A stretch of 64,000 nt of DNA from Pogostemon cablin. Lineage: Eukaryota; Streptophyta; Magnoliopsida; Lamiales; Lamiaceae. The stretch spans positions 10,344,314 through 10,408,313 of the forward strand of contig CM043005.1 of NCBI GenBank assembly GCA_023678885.1, written 5' to 3'. The translations under genes were made by a program, and so were the position numbers. The notes beneath the pieces are model-generated. The model was not told where the DNA came from. It saw only the letters and a list, made by a program, of their open reading frames with translations, and ran no database searches. Below, one piece after another: positions 21,926 through 33,000 of this stretch; within the stretch, counting starts at the first letter, position 1, and each line of letters begins with the position of its first letter.

Positions 21926-21931
21926 AATAAA
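21926..21931 (+). terminator. Poly(A) signal of the antisense PMD gene
   Basis: AATAAA 88 bp after the stop codon, followed by T-rich sequence. Confidence 0.5.
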
Positions 21932-22065
21932 GTCCATTCTCTTCCTTACTTCTCCTTTATGTTACATCATTATTTTATTTTCTTGTCTTTCATATTTATT
22001 TGCTTCCTTCATGCTCCAATTTATTGTTTGCCCCACAAACTTGATGTGAATAAACCAAAGACATG

Positions 22066-22430
22066 ACTGAACTTAGCAAAGTGCTAAGCTGCCTACGTAC
22101 CTCTTCGCAGAGGATCAAGTCATTACGTAGTTCAAAGGAACATGATTTGAATTGGATGGGGGGTGCCGTGCACAGTTTATACTCATGCGGGCCAGGAGTG
22201 ACTATTCTTTAACCACTTTAGACAAAGTAGGATATTTAATGCTTTAACCACTTAAAATATCTGAGTGGGGTGAATTAATAGTTTAACCACATATAATTAC
22301 CTTTGGTGGGTGTCGTGCACAGTTTATACTCATGTGGACCAGGAGTTCGTCGTACACAGTTTATACTCATGCGGACCAGGAGTAACATGCAGTTTAGGCT
22401 CGTGCGTCATGGAGCGTTCCTTGGATTTGA
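22066..22430. repeat. Convergent 3' spacer: hairpin and 32-bp repeats
   Basis: Between the two convergent genes. 22072-22088 is a hairpin (CTTAGCA AAG TGCTAAG). Next to it is a GTACGTAGGCAG-type block (minus strand) that I recall from other Tat-group elements. Three good copies of a 32-bp unit (GTGCACAGTTTATACTCATG plus a GGACCAGGAGT-like end) start at 22168, 22315 and 22352, with a degenerate fourth at about 22387. Confidence 0.75.
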
Positions 22431-25400
22431 TTACGCATAGTAGCGTTTCAGGAATTTGCCATTTATGGGGCCGATTCCTACACCATCTTCAGATATCAAC
22501 TTATATGCACCATTTGTATACACTTCTTTCACAACATGTGGGCCATCCCACTTGGGCAAGAATTTATTTCCAACTCGGTGAGTGATGACAATAGGCCTTC
22601 TTACAGCAAGGACTAAGTCTCCGACTTGAAAAGAACGTATCTTTACTTTCTTGTTAAACGTTCTGGAGAGGCGAGCTTGATAGCACTCAAGTCTTTGTTG
22701 TGCTTCTAGCCTCTTCTCATCAAGTGCCTCTAATTCTTCGAGACGTAGTTGTGCGTTCTCTTCTTCAGTTAAACCTTCTTGTATGGCTATTCTCAAAGAT
22801 GGTATTTGCTTTTCAAGGGGCACCACAGCTTCAACCCCATATACAAGAGAGTACGGAGTAGCTTGAGTAGGCGTTCTATAGGTAGTTCGATACGCCCATA
22901 AAGCTTCATGAATCTTTTCATGCCAGTCTCGCTTCGACTTGGAGACCACCTTCTTCAACAGATTACACAGTGTTTTGTTGAAGGCTTCGGCAAGCCCATT
23001 AGCTGCTGCATTATACATAGAAGATTTTCTTTGCTTGAAGTCAAACTTCTCACAAAGCTTATCAATCAAAGAGTTACTGAATGGCCTCCCATTGTCTGTG
23101 ATAATGTATCGAGGCACTCCATATCTATATATGATGTTGATGCGGATGAAATCAGCCACATTTTCTTTCTTCACTTCTCTCAAGGGTACAACTTCCGCCC
23201 ATTTGGAAAAGTAATCAGTGGCAGCCAGAATATAAAGATGGCCTCCGGAAGACTTCGTTAATGGCCCCACCACATCTAAGCCCCATGCATCAAATGGCCA
23301 CGAAGAAACTGTTGGATGTAATGGCTCGGGAGGCTGATGAATGAGATTTGCATGAAACTGGCATGGCTGACATTTTTGTGCATAATCTATGCAATCCTTC
23401 ACCATAGAAGGCCAGTAATATCCCATCCTCTTGATTCTGAAATGTAACTTGGGTCCAGACTGATGGGCGCCACATATTCCAGAATGAGCTTCCTCCATAG
23501 CTTGTAGAGCTTCTTCATCACTTAAGCATCTTAAGAGAATACCATCAAACGATCTTCTATAAAGTATATCTTTGTAATAGAAGAATCGCGGTGCTCTACG
23601 CCGGACATCAACCCTTAGGTGTGGATCATTGGGGAGCTTATCATACTTCAAGTAATCCACGAACGGTTGTCGCCAATCTTCCCTCCCAATATCGAACACT
23701 TCTATGGCACAATACCCAACTTCTTCATCATCTTCCTTTTCGAAGAAGGGAGGTACCACCCAATTTTTGCAGATCGGAACTTGGAAATGTGCTTCAGGCA
23801 TTGCTATGGTTGATGCTAGCTTTGCCAAGGCATCGGCTTGTTTGTTCTTGCTCCTTGGAAGATGTTCAATCTCTACATCTCCAAGCCAATTCATGAGCCT
23901 TTGAGCATAGTCATAATACGGACGTAGCTCGGGTTTCTTAACCTCATATAAACCAAGCAGCTGATTGATTATTAACAACGAATCTCCATATACCTTCAGG
24001 TGTTGTTGCTTTACATCTACTGCCATCTCCAGTCCAAGTATAAGAGCTTGATATTCAGCTACATTGTTAGAGCAATTTTCAGTTAGATTGAAGGAGTATG
24101 GCAGAACTTCTCCATCTGAGGTCACAAATACCACTCCTGCGCCGGCTCCTTCTCTGTGAGCAGCTCCATCGAAATACATCTTCCAAGGAGGAGTGATTTC
24201 AATAGCCAATATATCTTCATCGGGGAGATCATCAGATAATTCCCATTCTGCAGGCATGGGATGATCAGCTAAGAAATCCGCCAATACTTGCCCTTTCACT
24301 GCCTTTTGAGGGACATATATAATCTCGAATTGCTGCAATTGAAGATACCACCTTGCAAGCCTATCAGAGAGCACTGGTTTCGACATGACGAATTTTAATG
24401 GGTTGGCCTTTGAGACCAAGTAAACAGTATGAGCTTGGAAGTAGTGTCTTAACTTCTGAATTGCAAAGATGAGAGCCAGACAAATCTTTTCAATTGGTGA
24501 GTATTTTAACTCATTTGGAGTCATTGTTCTACTCAAATAGTACAACGCACACTCCTTTCCTTCATCATTATTTTGTGCAAGCAAGGCTCCCACTGATTTT
24601 TCTTGAGCAGATATGTAGAGAATTAATGGACGTCCGACTATCGGAGCAACCAACACTGGCGGCTTCATCAAATATGCTTTAATGCTGTTAAATGCATTAG
24701 TGCAAGCTTCATCCCATTCAAATGGACTGCCTTTTTTCATAAGATGGCTAAATGGTTGGCATCGGCCGGCCAAATTTGCTATGAATCTTCTTAAATACGC
24801 CAGCTTACCTTGCAAACTCTTGAGCTCATGTATGTTTCGAGGCACCTGCATCTTCATTATCGCATCAATCTTTGCTTTGTCAATCTCAATGCCACGATGT
24901 CGGACAATGAATCCAAGGAACTTACCAGAAGAGACTCCGAATGCGCACTTAAGCGGGTTCATCTTGAGTTGAAATTTCCTGAGACGCTCAAATATTTGCC
25001 TTAGATCCTTAAGATGATCCTTTTTCTTCTTTGATTTCACTACAATGTCATCCACATAACATTCGACATTCTTATGAAGCATGTCGTCGAATATCTTTTG
25101 CATAGCTCGTTGATACGTAGCGCCAGCATTCCTCAAGCCAAACGGCATAACATTATAGCAGTATATTCCTTTAGGAGTGCGGAAGGCTGTTTTCTCTTGA
25201 TCTTCCGGAGCCAGGCTAATTTGATTGTAACCAGATGATCCATCCATAAATGAAAGTACTTCATGCCCGGTCGTTGCATCAATCATAAGTTCTGTGATTG
25301 GTAGTGGAAAATCATCTTTTGGGCATGCCAAGTTCAAGTCACGGAAGTCAACACACACTCTAAGCTGCCCATTTGTCTTTCTTACTGGCACAATGTTAGA

Positions 25401-28400
25401 GAGCCAAGTGGGATACTTGACTTCTCGTATCTTTCCCGTTTCAAGGAGCTTATTAACCTCAGCTTCAATCAATGGAACCAGCTCTGGTCGAAATCGACGC
25501 TGCATCTGTTTAACTGGCTTGACTCCCTTCTTTACTGCTAGATGATGAACTGCCACTTTTGGATCTAATCCGGGCATCTCCTTGAATGACCATGCAAACA
25601 CGTCTCTAAACTCTTGAAGAAGCTCAATGTAAGCTTTTTCTTCCTCAGATGTCAACAAAGCACTTATATAGGTTGGACGTGGATCATTAGCATCACCTAA
25701 ATTAATCTCCTTCAATTGATCAACAGTAGATTTAATACCCTCCTCAAATTCTGGGGGAGCATCATCGGCATCTTCCTCTTCGGTTGAGGTTTCTTCTTGT
25801 ATAGTGACATGATTTACTGCAGCAACGTCCTCCAGAAATTCTTGCCTTTGAAAATGTGGATTAGATCTAACTTGCTCATTTTCTCCCACTTTAACAATGC
25901 TCTCCACTACATAGCCATCTCTCCTCATTTCGACAATCTTGCCTCGTAGATCTCTTTCTGCATTGTGTAGATTTATTTGCATGATAACGGAATGAATAAT
26001 ATCTGATGAGCCTACACTTTCCCGATCATCTTCTTCACTTTGGGTGAAGATTATTGTTCGCTTCTTAGCTTTCAACACCGTGTCACATGATATAGTCAGG
26101 AAATGTCGTCTTTTCATGCGAGATGGGATGCGACTACGTATCCTTGGGAACTTTGAAGTCCCTTTAGCTCCAACTGGTTTGAGTCTCTTGAATACTGAGA
26201 TTCTTTCTGCCTTTCTATCCTCTTCATGAGACTCCTCTTCTTCAGAGAGAATTTCATCTTCAGTGATGTAGTTTGTGTTTGCCCTCTTTATCGCAATGCG
26301 AACAGGTTTTTGCGGAACATATCCTATACCTGTTCTAGTATACTTGGAAGTACGGCCATTACTCTTCAATTTCTCTTGGGTGGTTCTACTAGGAGTCTTA
26401 TGAGACAGTTCATTTGCCGCACCTTTTTCTTGAGGGTCATAACCAGCTTTCACAAGAAGTTTGTAAGCTTGTGGGCTATACGATTTGGAAACTGCCGCCT
26501 CAAATACATCTCCGTGCTCAGTTTTAGCCGCTTGAGTTGGGCGAGTGAATCCTTTGAGTGGAGGGGGAGAGGGCTTTTCAGCGTCAACCTTAGTCAGGGG
26601 TAGTGTCAACCCTTCTACAGTTTTGATCAACTGTTTACTTTCATTAGACTGTGTGGATGAAAAATCATCTGCATTCTCTTTTTCTTGTTTATCATCACCC
26701 TTATCTTGTGATGAAGTTCCTTCTTGCTTATCGGCCTTGATACTTTTCAGAAAATATCTAGCGTCTGCGAAATATGACTCTGCTTCTGTAAATGGTTTTT
26801 CATCACCGAGTACCTTCTTTATGTTACCTCCATCGCTGTATTTGAAGCACTGATGCAGCGTAGAAGGAATCACTCCATTTTCATGCAACCATGGGCGCCC
26901 CAAGAGCATGTTATATGATGTTTTAGCATCAATGACATGAAACAGAACTGTTGAGGCCATCTCATCTATTATTAAGTTCATGACTATCGTACCAAGTGTT
27001 CTCTGGCCCTCTTGATTGAACCCATGAATCGTCAATCGGCTACTGCCAAGTTCATCTGTTGAAATCCCTAACTTTTTCAACGTTATTAGAGGTAGGATAT
27101 TGACCGCTGAACCTCCATCAATCAGTATTCGATTCACCCTTTGCTCTTGAATGCAACCAGCTACGAACAAGGGTCGGTTGTGAGATTGTGAACCGAGCAG
27201 TAAGTCTTCTTCAGTGAAGGTAATCTTCATAGCATGGGCCTTACTTTCAACTTTAGGCACAACAGCTTCGCCTGCCACATGGCATGAATAATTATTTCCA
27301 CCGTCTGCAGAAGTAGAGTTTGCAGTTGCATCCTCATCTAGAAAGATCTTCCCTTGCTCAACCAACCGCATAACTTTGTCTTTAAAGACAAAGCAGTCTT
27401 TGATAGAATGTCCCACCAGTCTATGATACTTGCAGTATTTCGGATTGTCCGTTTGTCCCGCTTCCTCTGGTCGCTTCATTTCAGGAAGCTCGATAAGTTT
27501 ATCTTTGAGCAGATCATCGAGTATGCCTGGGACATCCGAATCAAGGAATGGGTACTTCCTTTCTTGCATTTCTTTCAAGGTTAATCTTCTTTGCCCCCCT
27601 TCTTGGGACTCATTCTTTACTTTATCATCTTTTTCATTCTCATTTCTTCGGAACTTGACAGTTGATGCATTTGTTGCCATAGACCCTTTTTCGGAAGATT
27701 TGTTGTAGGGTTTGCCCCCTTTCCTTACCTCTTGCTTTTCTTTATATTTGTAGGATCCAGGAATCGGTGGTTCTACAACTCCACTTATCCCCATACTTAG
27801 CTCCATATCGTGAGCTCTTGTGGCCAAGTCTTCAAAGGTTTTAGGCTTAATCCCTTGAAGTATGTAACGAAGGTTCCATTGCATTCCTGCTGTGCACATC
27901 TCAATGCCAGAAACTTCAGACAATCGATCTTTACAGTTTAGGCTCAAATTTCTCCATCGATTAATGTACTCAATTACTGGCTCTTCTTTTAACTGACGGG
28001 TGTTCGTCAACTCTATCATGCTAACCGTCCTCCTAGTACTATAGAAACGGTTAAGGAATTGATATTCCATCTGATCCCAACTGTCTATAGATTCAGCCTC
28101 CAAGTCGGTGTACCATTCAAAAGCATTTCCCTTCAGAGAGCGAACGAATTGTCTCACCATATGATCTCCGTGAGTGCCAGCATCATTGCACGTTTCTATG
28201 AAATGTGCTATATGTTGCCTTGGATTACCTTTGCCATCAAACTGTTGGAACTTGGGGGGTTGATAGTTAGGTGGCATCCTCAAGTTGCCAACCCTCCTAG
28301 TATAAGGCTTAGCATAAGCGAATGAAGGTTTAGAGCTCTCTTCGAATTGGTCCTTCATTGTGCCAAGTATAATGCTTTTTAACTGGCTGATAGGAACCAT

Positions 28401-28910
28401 TCCATCATGGGAGATGTTCAATTCTTCTTCAATCACCCTTTTCCCCATCGTCTGACGCTTCGCAGACTCATCTATTTCATTTTCAGCATCTTCTTCTTGC
28501 TTTTCGTTCGCATGGCTAGTTTCAGCACCAGCCATTTTCTCCATCAGTTTGAAAATCAAAGTATTTTGTTCTTGGTTCTGTTTGGCAAGTGCAGCGACGG
28601 ATTCAGTTAAGCTTGCCAACTGTTCTTCGACAGACGAAGTGTTTATTGCCATTGTCGAGGCTATGGATGAATCAGACGATGAGCTTTCTTCAAGTATAGG
28701 GGTTGAGTTAGCTGAGTCGTTTTTCTCATCTTTATCATCATATGGTATCACTCCAGAGGTAACTCCAACTGAAGAATTTATCTCTGAAGAGGCTTCAGAT
28801 CGTGCCATCTTTGACATGCTTCTAGTTGTCACATTAACGTCTTCCACTTGTAATTCTGAAGACTTGAAGACAGAAGCTGATCTGTTGACTTTGACCCTTA
28901 GCGGAACCAT
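22431..28910 (-). CDS. Tat-lineage gag-pol polyprotein (gag, protease, RT, RNase H, aRNase H, integrase)
   Basis: One uninterrupted frame of 2159 codons. The frame extends to 29009 inside the LTR, but the first ATG outside the LTR is at 28910, 38 nt past the PBS, and I use it. Domains by residue: gag (about 180-460; FEWYTDL, EYINRWRNL), a Cys/His motif CKYHRLVGHSIKDC near 490, protease with LIDGGSAVNIL (Asp 598), RT with YVDD (1285-1288; 25047-25058), RNase H, an extra archaeal-type RNase H (about 1575-1705; MYFDGAAHREGAGAG), then integrase with an H-H-C-C zinc region and catalytic Asp 1879, Asp 1939 and Glu 1975 (D-35-E). The dual RNase H marks the Tat clade. All catalytic residues are present, so this copy may be autonomous. 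Confidence 0.96.
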   Translation of the reverse strand: MVPLRVKVNRSASVFKSSELQVEDVNVTTRSMSKMARSEASSEINSSVGVTSGVIPYDDKDEKNDSANSTPILEESSSSDSSIASTMAINTSSVEEQLASLTESVAALAKQNQEQNTLIFKLMEKMAGAETSHANEKQEEDAENEIDESAKRQTMGKRVIEEELNISHDGMVPISQLKSIILGTMKDQFEESSKPSFAYAKPYTRRVGNLRMPPNYQPPKFQQFDGKGNPRQHIAHFIETCNDAGTHGDHMVRQFVRSLKGNAFEWYTDLEAESIDSWDQMEYQFLNRFYSTRRTVSMIELTNTRQLKEEPVIEYINRWRNLSLNCKDRLSEVSGIEMCTAGMQWNLRYILQGIKPKTFEDLATRAHDMELSMGISGVVEPPIPGSYKYKEKQEVRKGGKPYNKSSEKGSMATNASTVKFRRNENEKDDKVKNESQEGGQRRLTLKEMQERKYPFLDSDVPGILDDLLKDKLIELPEMKRPEEAGQTDNPKYCKYHRLVGHSIKDCFVFKDKVMRLVEQGKIFLDEDATANSTSADGGNNYSCHVAGEAVVPKVESKAHAMKITFTEEDLLLGSQSHNRPLFVAGCIQEQRVNRILIDGGSAVNILPLITLKKLGISTDELGSSRLTIHGFNQEGQRTLGTIVMNLIIDEMASTVLFHVIDAKTSYNMLLGRPWLHENGVIPSTLHQCFKYSDGGNIKKVLGDEKPFTEAESYFADARYFLKSIKADKQEGTSSQDKGDDKQEKENADDFSSTQSNESKQLIKTVEGLTLPLTKVDAEKPSPPPLKGFTRPTQAAKTEHGDVFEAAVSKSYSPQAYKLLVKAGYDPQEKGAANELSHKTPSRTTQEKLKSNGRTSKYTRTGIGYVPQKPVRIAIKRANTNYITEDEILSEEEESHEEDRKAERISVFKRLKPVGAKGTSKFPRIRSRIPSRMKRRHFLTISCDTVLKAKKRTIIFTQSEEDDRESVGSSDIIHSVIMQINLHNAERDLRGKIVEMRRDGYVVESIVKVGENEQVRSNPHFQRQEFLEDVAAVNHVTIQEETSTEEEDADDAPPEFEEGIKSTVDQLKEINLGDANDPRPTYISALLTSEEEKAYIELLQEFRDVFAWSFKEMPGLDPKVAVHHLAVKKGVKPVKQMQRRFRPELVPLIEAEVNKLLETGKIREVKYPTWLSNIVPVRKTNGQLRVCVDFRDLNLACPKDDFPLPITELMIDATTGHEVLSFMDGSSGYNQISLAPEDQEKTAFRTPKGIYCYNVMPFGLRNAGATYQRAMQKIFDDMLHKNVECYVDDIVVKSKKKKDHLKDLRQIFERLRKFQLKMNPLKCAFGVSSGKFLGFIVRHRGIEIDKAKIDAIMKMQVPRNIHELKSLQGKLAYLRRFIANLAGRCQPFSHLMKKGSPFEWDEACTNAFNSIKAYLMKPPVLVAPIVGRPLILYISAQEKSVGALLAQNNDEGKECALYYLSRTMTPNELKYSPIEKICLALIFAIQKLRHYFQAHTVYLVSKANPLKFVMSKPVLSDRLARWYLQLQQFEIIYVPQKAVKGQVLADFLADHPMPAEWELSDDLPDEDILAIEITPPWKMYFDGAAHREGAGAGVVFVTSDGEVLPYSFNLTENCSNNVAEYQALILGLEMAVDVKQQHLKVYGDSLLIINQLLGLYEVKKPELRPYYDYAQRLMNWLGDVEIEHLPRSKNKQADALAKLASTIAMPEAHFQVPICKNWVVPPFFEKEDDEEVGYCAIEVFDIGREDWRQPFVDYLKYDKLPNDPHLRVDVRRRAPRFFYYKDILYRRSFDGILLRCLSDEEALQAMEEAHSGICGAHQSGPKLHFRIKRMGYYWPSMVKDCIDYAQKCQPCQFHANLIHQPPEPLHPTVSSWPFDAWGLDVVGPLTKSSGGHLYILAATDYFSKWAEVVPLREVKKENVADFIRINIIYRYGVPRYIITDNGRPFSNSLIDKLCEKFDFKQRKSSMYNAAANGLAEAFNKTLCNLLKKVVSKSKRDWHEKIHEALWAYRTTYRTPTQATPYSLVYGVEAVVPLEKQIPSLRIAIQEGLTEEENAQLRLEELEALDEKRLEAQQRLECYQARLSRTFNKKVKIRSFQVGDLVLAVRRPIVITHRVGNKFLPKWDGPHVVKEVYTNGAYKLISEDGVGIGPINGKFLKRYYA

Positions 28911-28947
28911 CTTACTTTGCTCGAAGAGGAGATGAGAGGTAGAAACA

Positions 28948-28965
28948 GTCCCACTGGGCGTGCCA
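28948..28965 (-). other. Tat primer binding site
   Basis: TGGCACGCCCAGTGGGAC on the minus strand, five bases from the LTR end at 28971. It is typical of Tat/Ogre-type elements; I believe the primer is a tRNA-Arg but cannot confirm it here. Confidence 0.8.
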
Positions 28966-29015
28966 AAATTTGTAACAACAAAATTGTATTTATTAAATAA
29001 TAAACACAAAAGATA

Positions 29016-29255
29016 TTACAATGATAATCCGAGATGGATTAAACTTGAGAATTGAAGTGAACAGCTTCTATTTGTCCTCTGATTCCTCTCTTGAGTTGAT
29101 TTCTTGACTTTTTCAACTTTCGGAGCCGGATCTTCGGATGGAGCTTGTCCGAGCTTGGGATTGTCTTGAAGCTTTAAAACGTTTATCCGGAGGCGTCGAG
29201 CCTTTGTTCGGATCAAACGTTGACTTGAATTTTTGTCGTGAAGTATGCCGCTCAA
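29016..29255 (-). CDS. Short ORF in the Tat leader (79 codons)
   Basis: An open frame in the LTR downstream of the TATA box and upstream of gag-pol on the same strand. The identical frame occurs in the 3' LTR (16153-16392). It begins MSGILHDKNSSQRLIRTKAR and is basic, with no family I recognise. If translated it would be an upstream ORF limiting gag-pol initiation. It could equally be chance. Confidence 0.25.
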   Translation of the reverse strand: MSGILHDKNSSQRLIRTKARRLRINVLKLQDNPKLGQAPSEDPAPKVEKVKKSTQERNQRTNRSCSLQFSSLIHLGLSL

Positions 29256-29559
29256 TTTGGTAGAACGTTGACTTCACGGAGACTGCTGGATGAATTTGAT
29301 AAAGAACACCGGATCAAAGAGGCTTAGCACCTTGGTCTTTGATCGGATGTGATTCTTGACTTGAATATATCTTGAACTTGACTTGAAGATCTTGAGCTTG
29401 GGCTTGGATCTTGATCTTGCTCTTTACTTGAATCTTCGCTTGATCTTGATCTTCAGAATTCTTCACTTGACTTGATCGAACTTGATTTTCACTTGAATCT
29501 TCAGAGTTCTTCAGGTCTTCAGGATTTTCAGAGTGTTTTGAATGAGGACTGAAGGTCCT

Positions 29560-29567
29560 TATTTATA
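29560..29567 (-). promoter_or_regulatory. TATA box of the Tat 5' LTR
   Basis: TATAAATA on the minus strand. Upstream in the same orientation (29610-29900) are about ten TGGGCY-type motifs. Confidence 0.65.
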
Positions 29568-30042
29568 GGTAGAGAAAATAACCACTTAGGAGATATTTTC
29601 TCCTTCAAAAGATATGTTGGGCTTTAAGCCTGCTGGACCGGATACGGGCCTATTTAATTTAATTAAACCCGTAGGATTTAACCTGGGCCTAATTAATTTA
29701 ACTAGGCCTGCTGGACTTGATTTGCTGGGCTTGTTTGACTTGAATCAGGCCCACATGATTTATTTCTTGGGCTTATCGATCTGGGCCAGGCTCACATGAT
29801 TTATTTCTTGGGTTTATTGATTTGAGTCAAGCTCTCTTGATTTGAATAGAGCCCACTTGACTTGAATTGAGCCCACTTGACTTGAATTTGGGCCCAAATA
29901 ATTATATTAATTATCAATTATTTATTTATTTATTTCAAGAATTAATTTATTTAAATTCCTTAATAAATAAATATTTAATCAATATTTCATATATTTTCCT
30001 TTGCATTTATATTTATTAGGCAATAAATTTTAATTGCCTACA

Positions 30043-33000
30043 ATGATAATTTAGTATTATTTGATAATAAATTGGTATGTTACGTGTGTCAAAATAAGAT
30101 GATAACTATAAATTAAAATCTATTACTATAGGGATATAAGTAAAGTGATTTTTTTAAATTGAAGTTTAAATTCGAAGTTGGAATGTCGTAGGAAATTTTT
30201 ACTATTCAATTAATTTATTTATTGGTTAAAAATTTATGTATTATTCATTAAAGCAAGTAATTTTTTTTATTACAATAATAATTGAATATAAATTTGTTAA
30301 TTTGTTGTTTTTATAAATAGAAATAATTTAATTTAATAATAAATAGTTAATATTAATGAAAATTGTATGTAAAGTTATTGAGATTTTTGAGAAAGTAGAT
30401 ATTATTATGTTAATATGTGTGTAAATAGTGTGTATTATTATAGCATGTGTTTAAATAATATTATTTTTCCATTGTATAAGTTAATTTGTAAAATACTTAT
30501 TTATTTATTGTTATATAATTGATAATGTTTAATGTAAGTTATTTTTTTGAATTATAATTATTTAGTATTATTTGATAATAAATTGGTATGTTACGTGTCA
30601 AAATTAGATGATAACTTTTAAATTAAAATCTATTATTATAGGGATATAAGTAAAGTGAATTTTTTTAAATTGAAGTTTAAATTTGAAGTTGGAATGTCGT
30701 AGGAAATTTTTACTATTCAATTAATTTATTTTATAATAATTTATTTATTAGTTAAAAAATTATGTATTATTCTTTATAGCAAGTAATTTCTTATTTTTTA
30801 TTACAATAATAATTGAATATAAATTTTTTAATTTGTTATTTTTATAAATAGAAATAATTTAATTTAATAATAAGTAGTTAATATTAATGAAAATTGTGTG
30901 AAAAGTCGTTGTGATATTTGAAAAAGTAGGTATTACCGTATTATTACGTTAGTATGTGTGTAAATAGTGAGTATTATTATAAATATGTTTAAATAATATT
31001 ATTTTGTCATGGTATAAGGTAATTTGTAAAATATTTATTTATTTATTGTTATATAATTAATAAAGTTTAATGTAAGTTATTTTTTTGAATTATGATAATT
31101 TAGTATTATTTGATAATAAATTGGTATGTTACGTGTCAAAATTAGATGATAACTTTTAAATTAAAATCTATTATTACAGTGATATAAGTCAAGTGAATTT
31201 TTAAAATTGAAGTTTGAATGTCGTAGGAAATTTTTACTATTCAATTAATTTATTTTATAATAATTTATTTATTTTAAAAAATTATGTATTATTCTTTAAA
31301 GCAAGTAAATTTTTTATTTTTTATTACAATAATAATTGAATATAAATTTGTTAATTTGTTGTTTTTATAAATAGAAATAATTTAATTTAAAAATAAATAG
31401 TTAATATTAACGAAAATTGTGTGTAAAGTCATTGAGATGTTTGAGAAAATATGTATTATGTTAGTATTTGTGTAAATAGTGAGTATTATTATGGTGAATA
31501 TTTTACCAATTTTATTGAAATTAAAGTGTGTGGAATAATATAAAAAGAGAAAGTGTTAAAATATTTTTAACAAAATTTATAAGGGTTATTTATGAGTATC
31601 TAGTGAGACGAGTTATTTATAAGACGTGTGTTAGACGAGTCGATCTATTATTAAAGTACTAGTACATTGCTCGCGTACGACGCGAGTTATCGTAATTGTT
31701 ATTAATTTATTATTTTTAAATATATATTTTTAAATAAAAATTAATTATATCATTTTAGGATAATTAAAAGTATCATTTTTTATTTTACTAAAAAAGAAAT
31801 ATCTTAAGGTATATAAATTAAATCAAGTAAAAAATATGTATTCTTAATTTATTTCACATTAATAGTAAAATATAGTTATCGCTAAGGTGAAGTGATCATC
31901 TTCCTCAACATAGATATCAAAATAGGATTGTTGTTTGATGTATCAATATATCAACTTTAATCAAACTTTTAGTCCAACTCAATTTAAAGTTTTCATTTAA
32001 AAGTATCAAAAAAATTATTTAAATAACGTGTTGTCGATGTTTGAACATAGAACATCTCAAGAATCAAACCTATTAAACTTTGCTACCTCATAAATTAAGA
32101 GAAATTATAAATGTCAAACACACATAAACTTAACAGCTGACATATTTTAATTTTACTTTAAAAAACTTATTTTACTTATCAAAAATAATAAAGAAAATAA
32201 TAAATCTTCCAAACCAATAATAAGAAGTTATTTCATATTTTCAAAACGTCATAAATATCTAATAAACCTAAAGTCAGTTCAGATCCCACGTGTGATGCGG
32301 GTAATCTAATATTTTCATATATGTCTTATGTTAATTATAATTATTCAGATGTTTTATAAATTTCTATTCTATCAATATTTGAGTACAATTTTTTTTATAG
32401 TCAAAAAATATACTTTATCTATAAAGTATTACATTTTGTACGTGGATTAGAAATATTAATATCTTATATAAAGAGGATAGTTGTATTAGTGGTGAATTGT
32501 GAATCTTTTTCATTAAAAAAAGACTTTCAGAGTGAACGATCAAAATAGACAAATTAATTATTAGCGTATGAAGGGAGTAAAATATATAGATATTAATGTA
32601 AAAATTAGATTTAGATTGACATTAAAAAAAAGGGGTACATGTATCATTCTTTTATTTAACATTACAAACCCAACCTATTTTACAATTATAAAAATTAGAT
32701 TAAGGTTAACTTTATTTTTAAAAAAATAAGTCTATTTTTTATTTATTAAAATTTCAGCCCAACCCATTATATAGTCAAATCCCACTTTAAAATTATAATT
32801 TAAGGTAATACATAAATAAAGAATTTAAAATAAATGTATTCATTGAGGTTTGAACATGTGACCTCCTCAAAATTTTCCAACAAATCACAATACACCACCT
32901 CACAATTTTATAAAAATCAAAAATGATAAACTCACCATGACTTGACACCTCATATTTTATAAATTTTAAATTGGGAAACTTATTTTGTTTTAATATATAA

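Larger units (their letters stand above)
16108..30042 (-). mobile_element. Young Tat-lineage Ty3/gypsy retrotransposon with antisense PMD gene
   Basis: A complete 13.9 kb element. It has two 1072-bp LTRs (16108-17179 and 28971-30042), TGTA...TACA ends and a perfect TSD ATGAT (16103-16107 and 30043-30047). A Tat-type PBS lies next to the right LTR and a polypurine tract next to the left LTR. I found a single LTR mismatch (A at 16615, G at 29478). The minus strand encodes one uninterrupted gag-pol with dual RNase H, the hallmark of the Tat clade. The plus strand between pol and the 3' LTR encodes an extra gene. Extra ORFs at this location are known in Tat/Ogre-type elements. Confidence 0.95.
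28971..30042 (-). repeat. Tat element 5' LTR
   Basis: 1072 bp, differing from the 3' LTR at one site by eye (offset 507). It contains the element promoter and the start of the leader. Confidence 0.95.
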
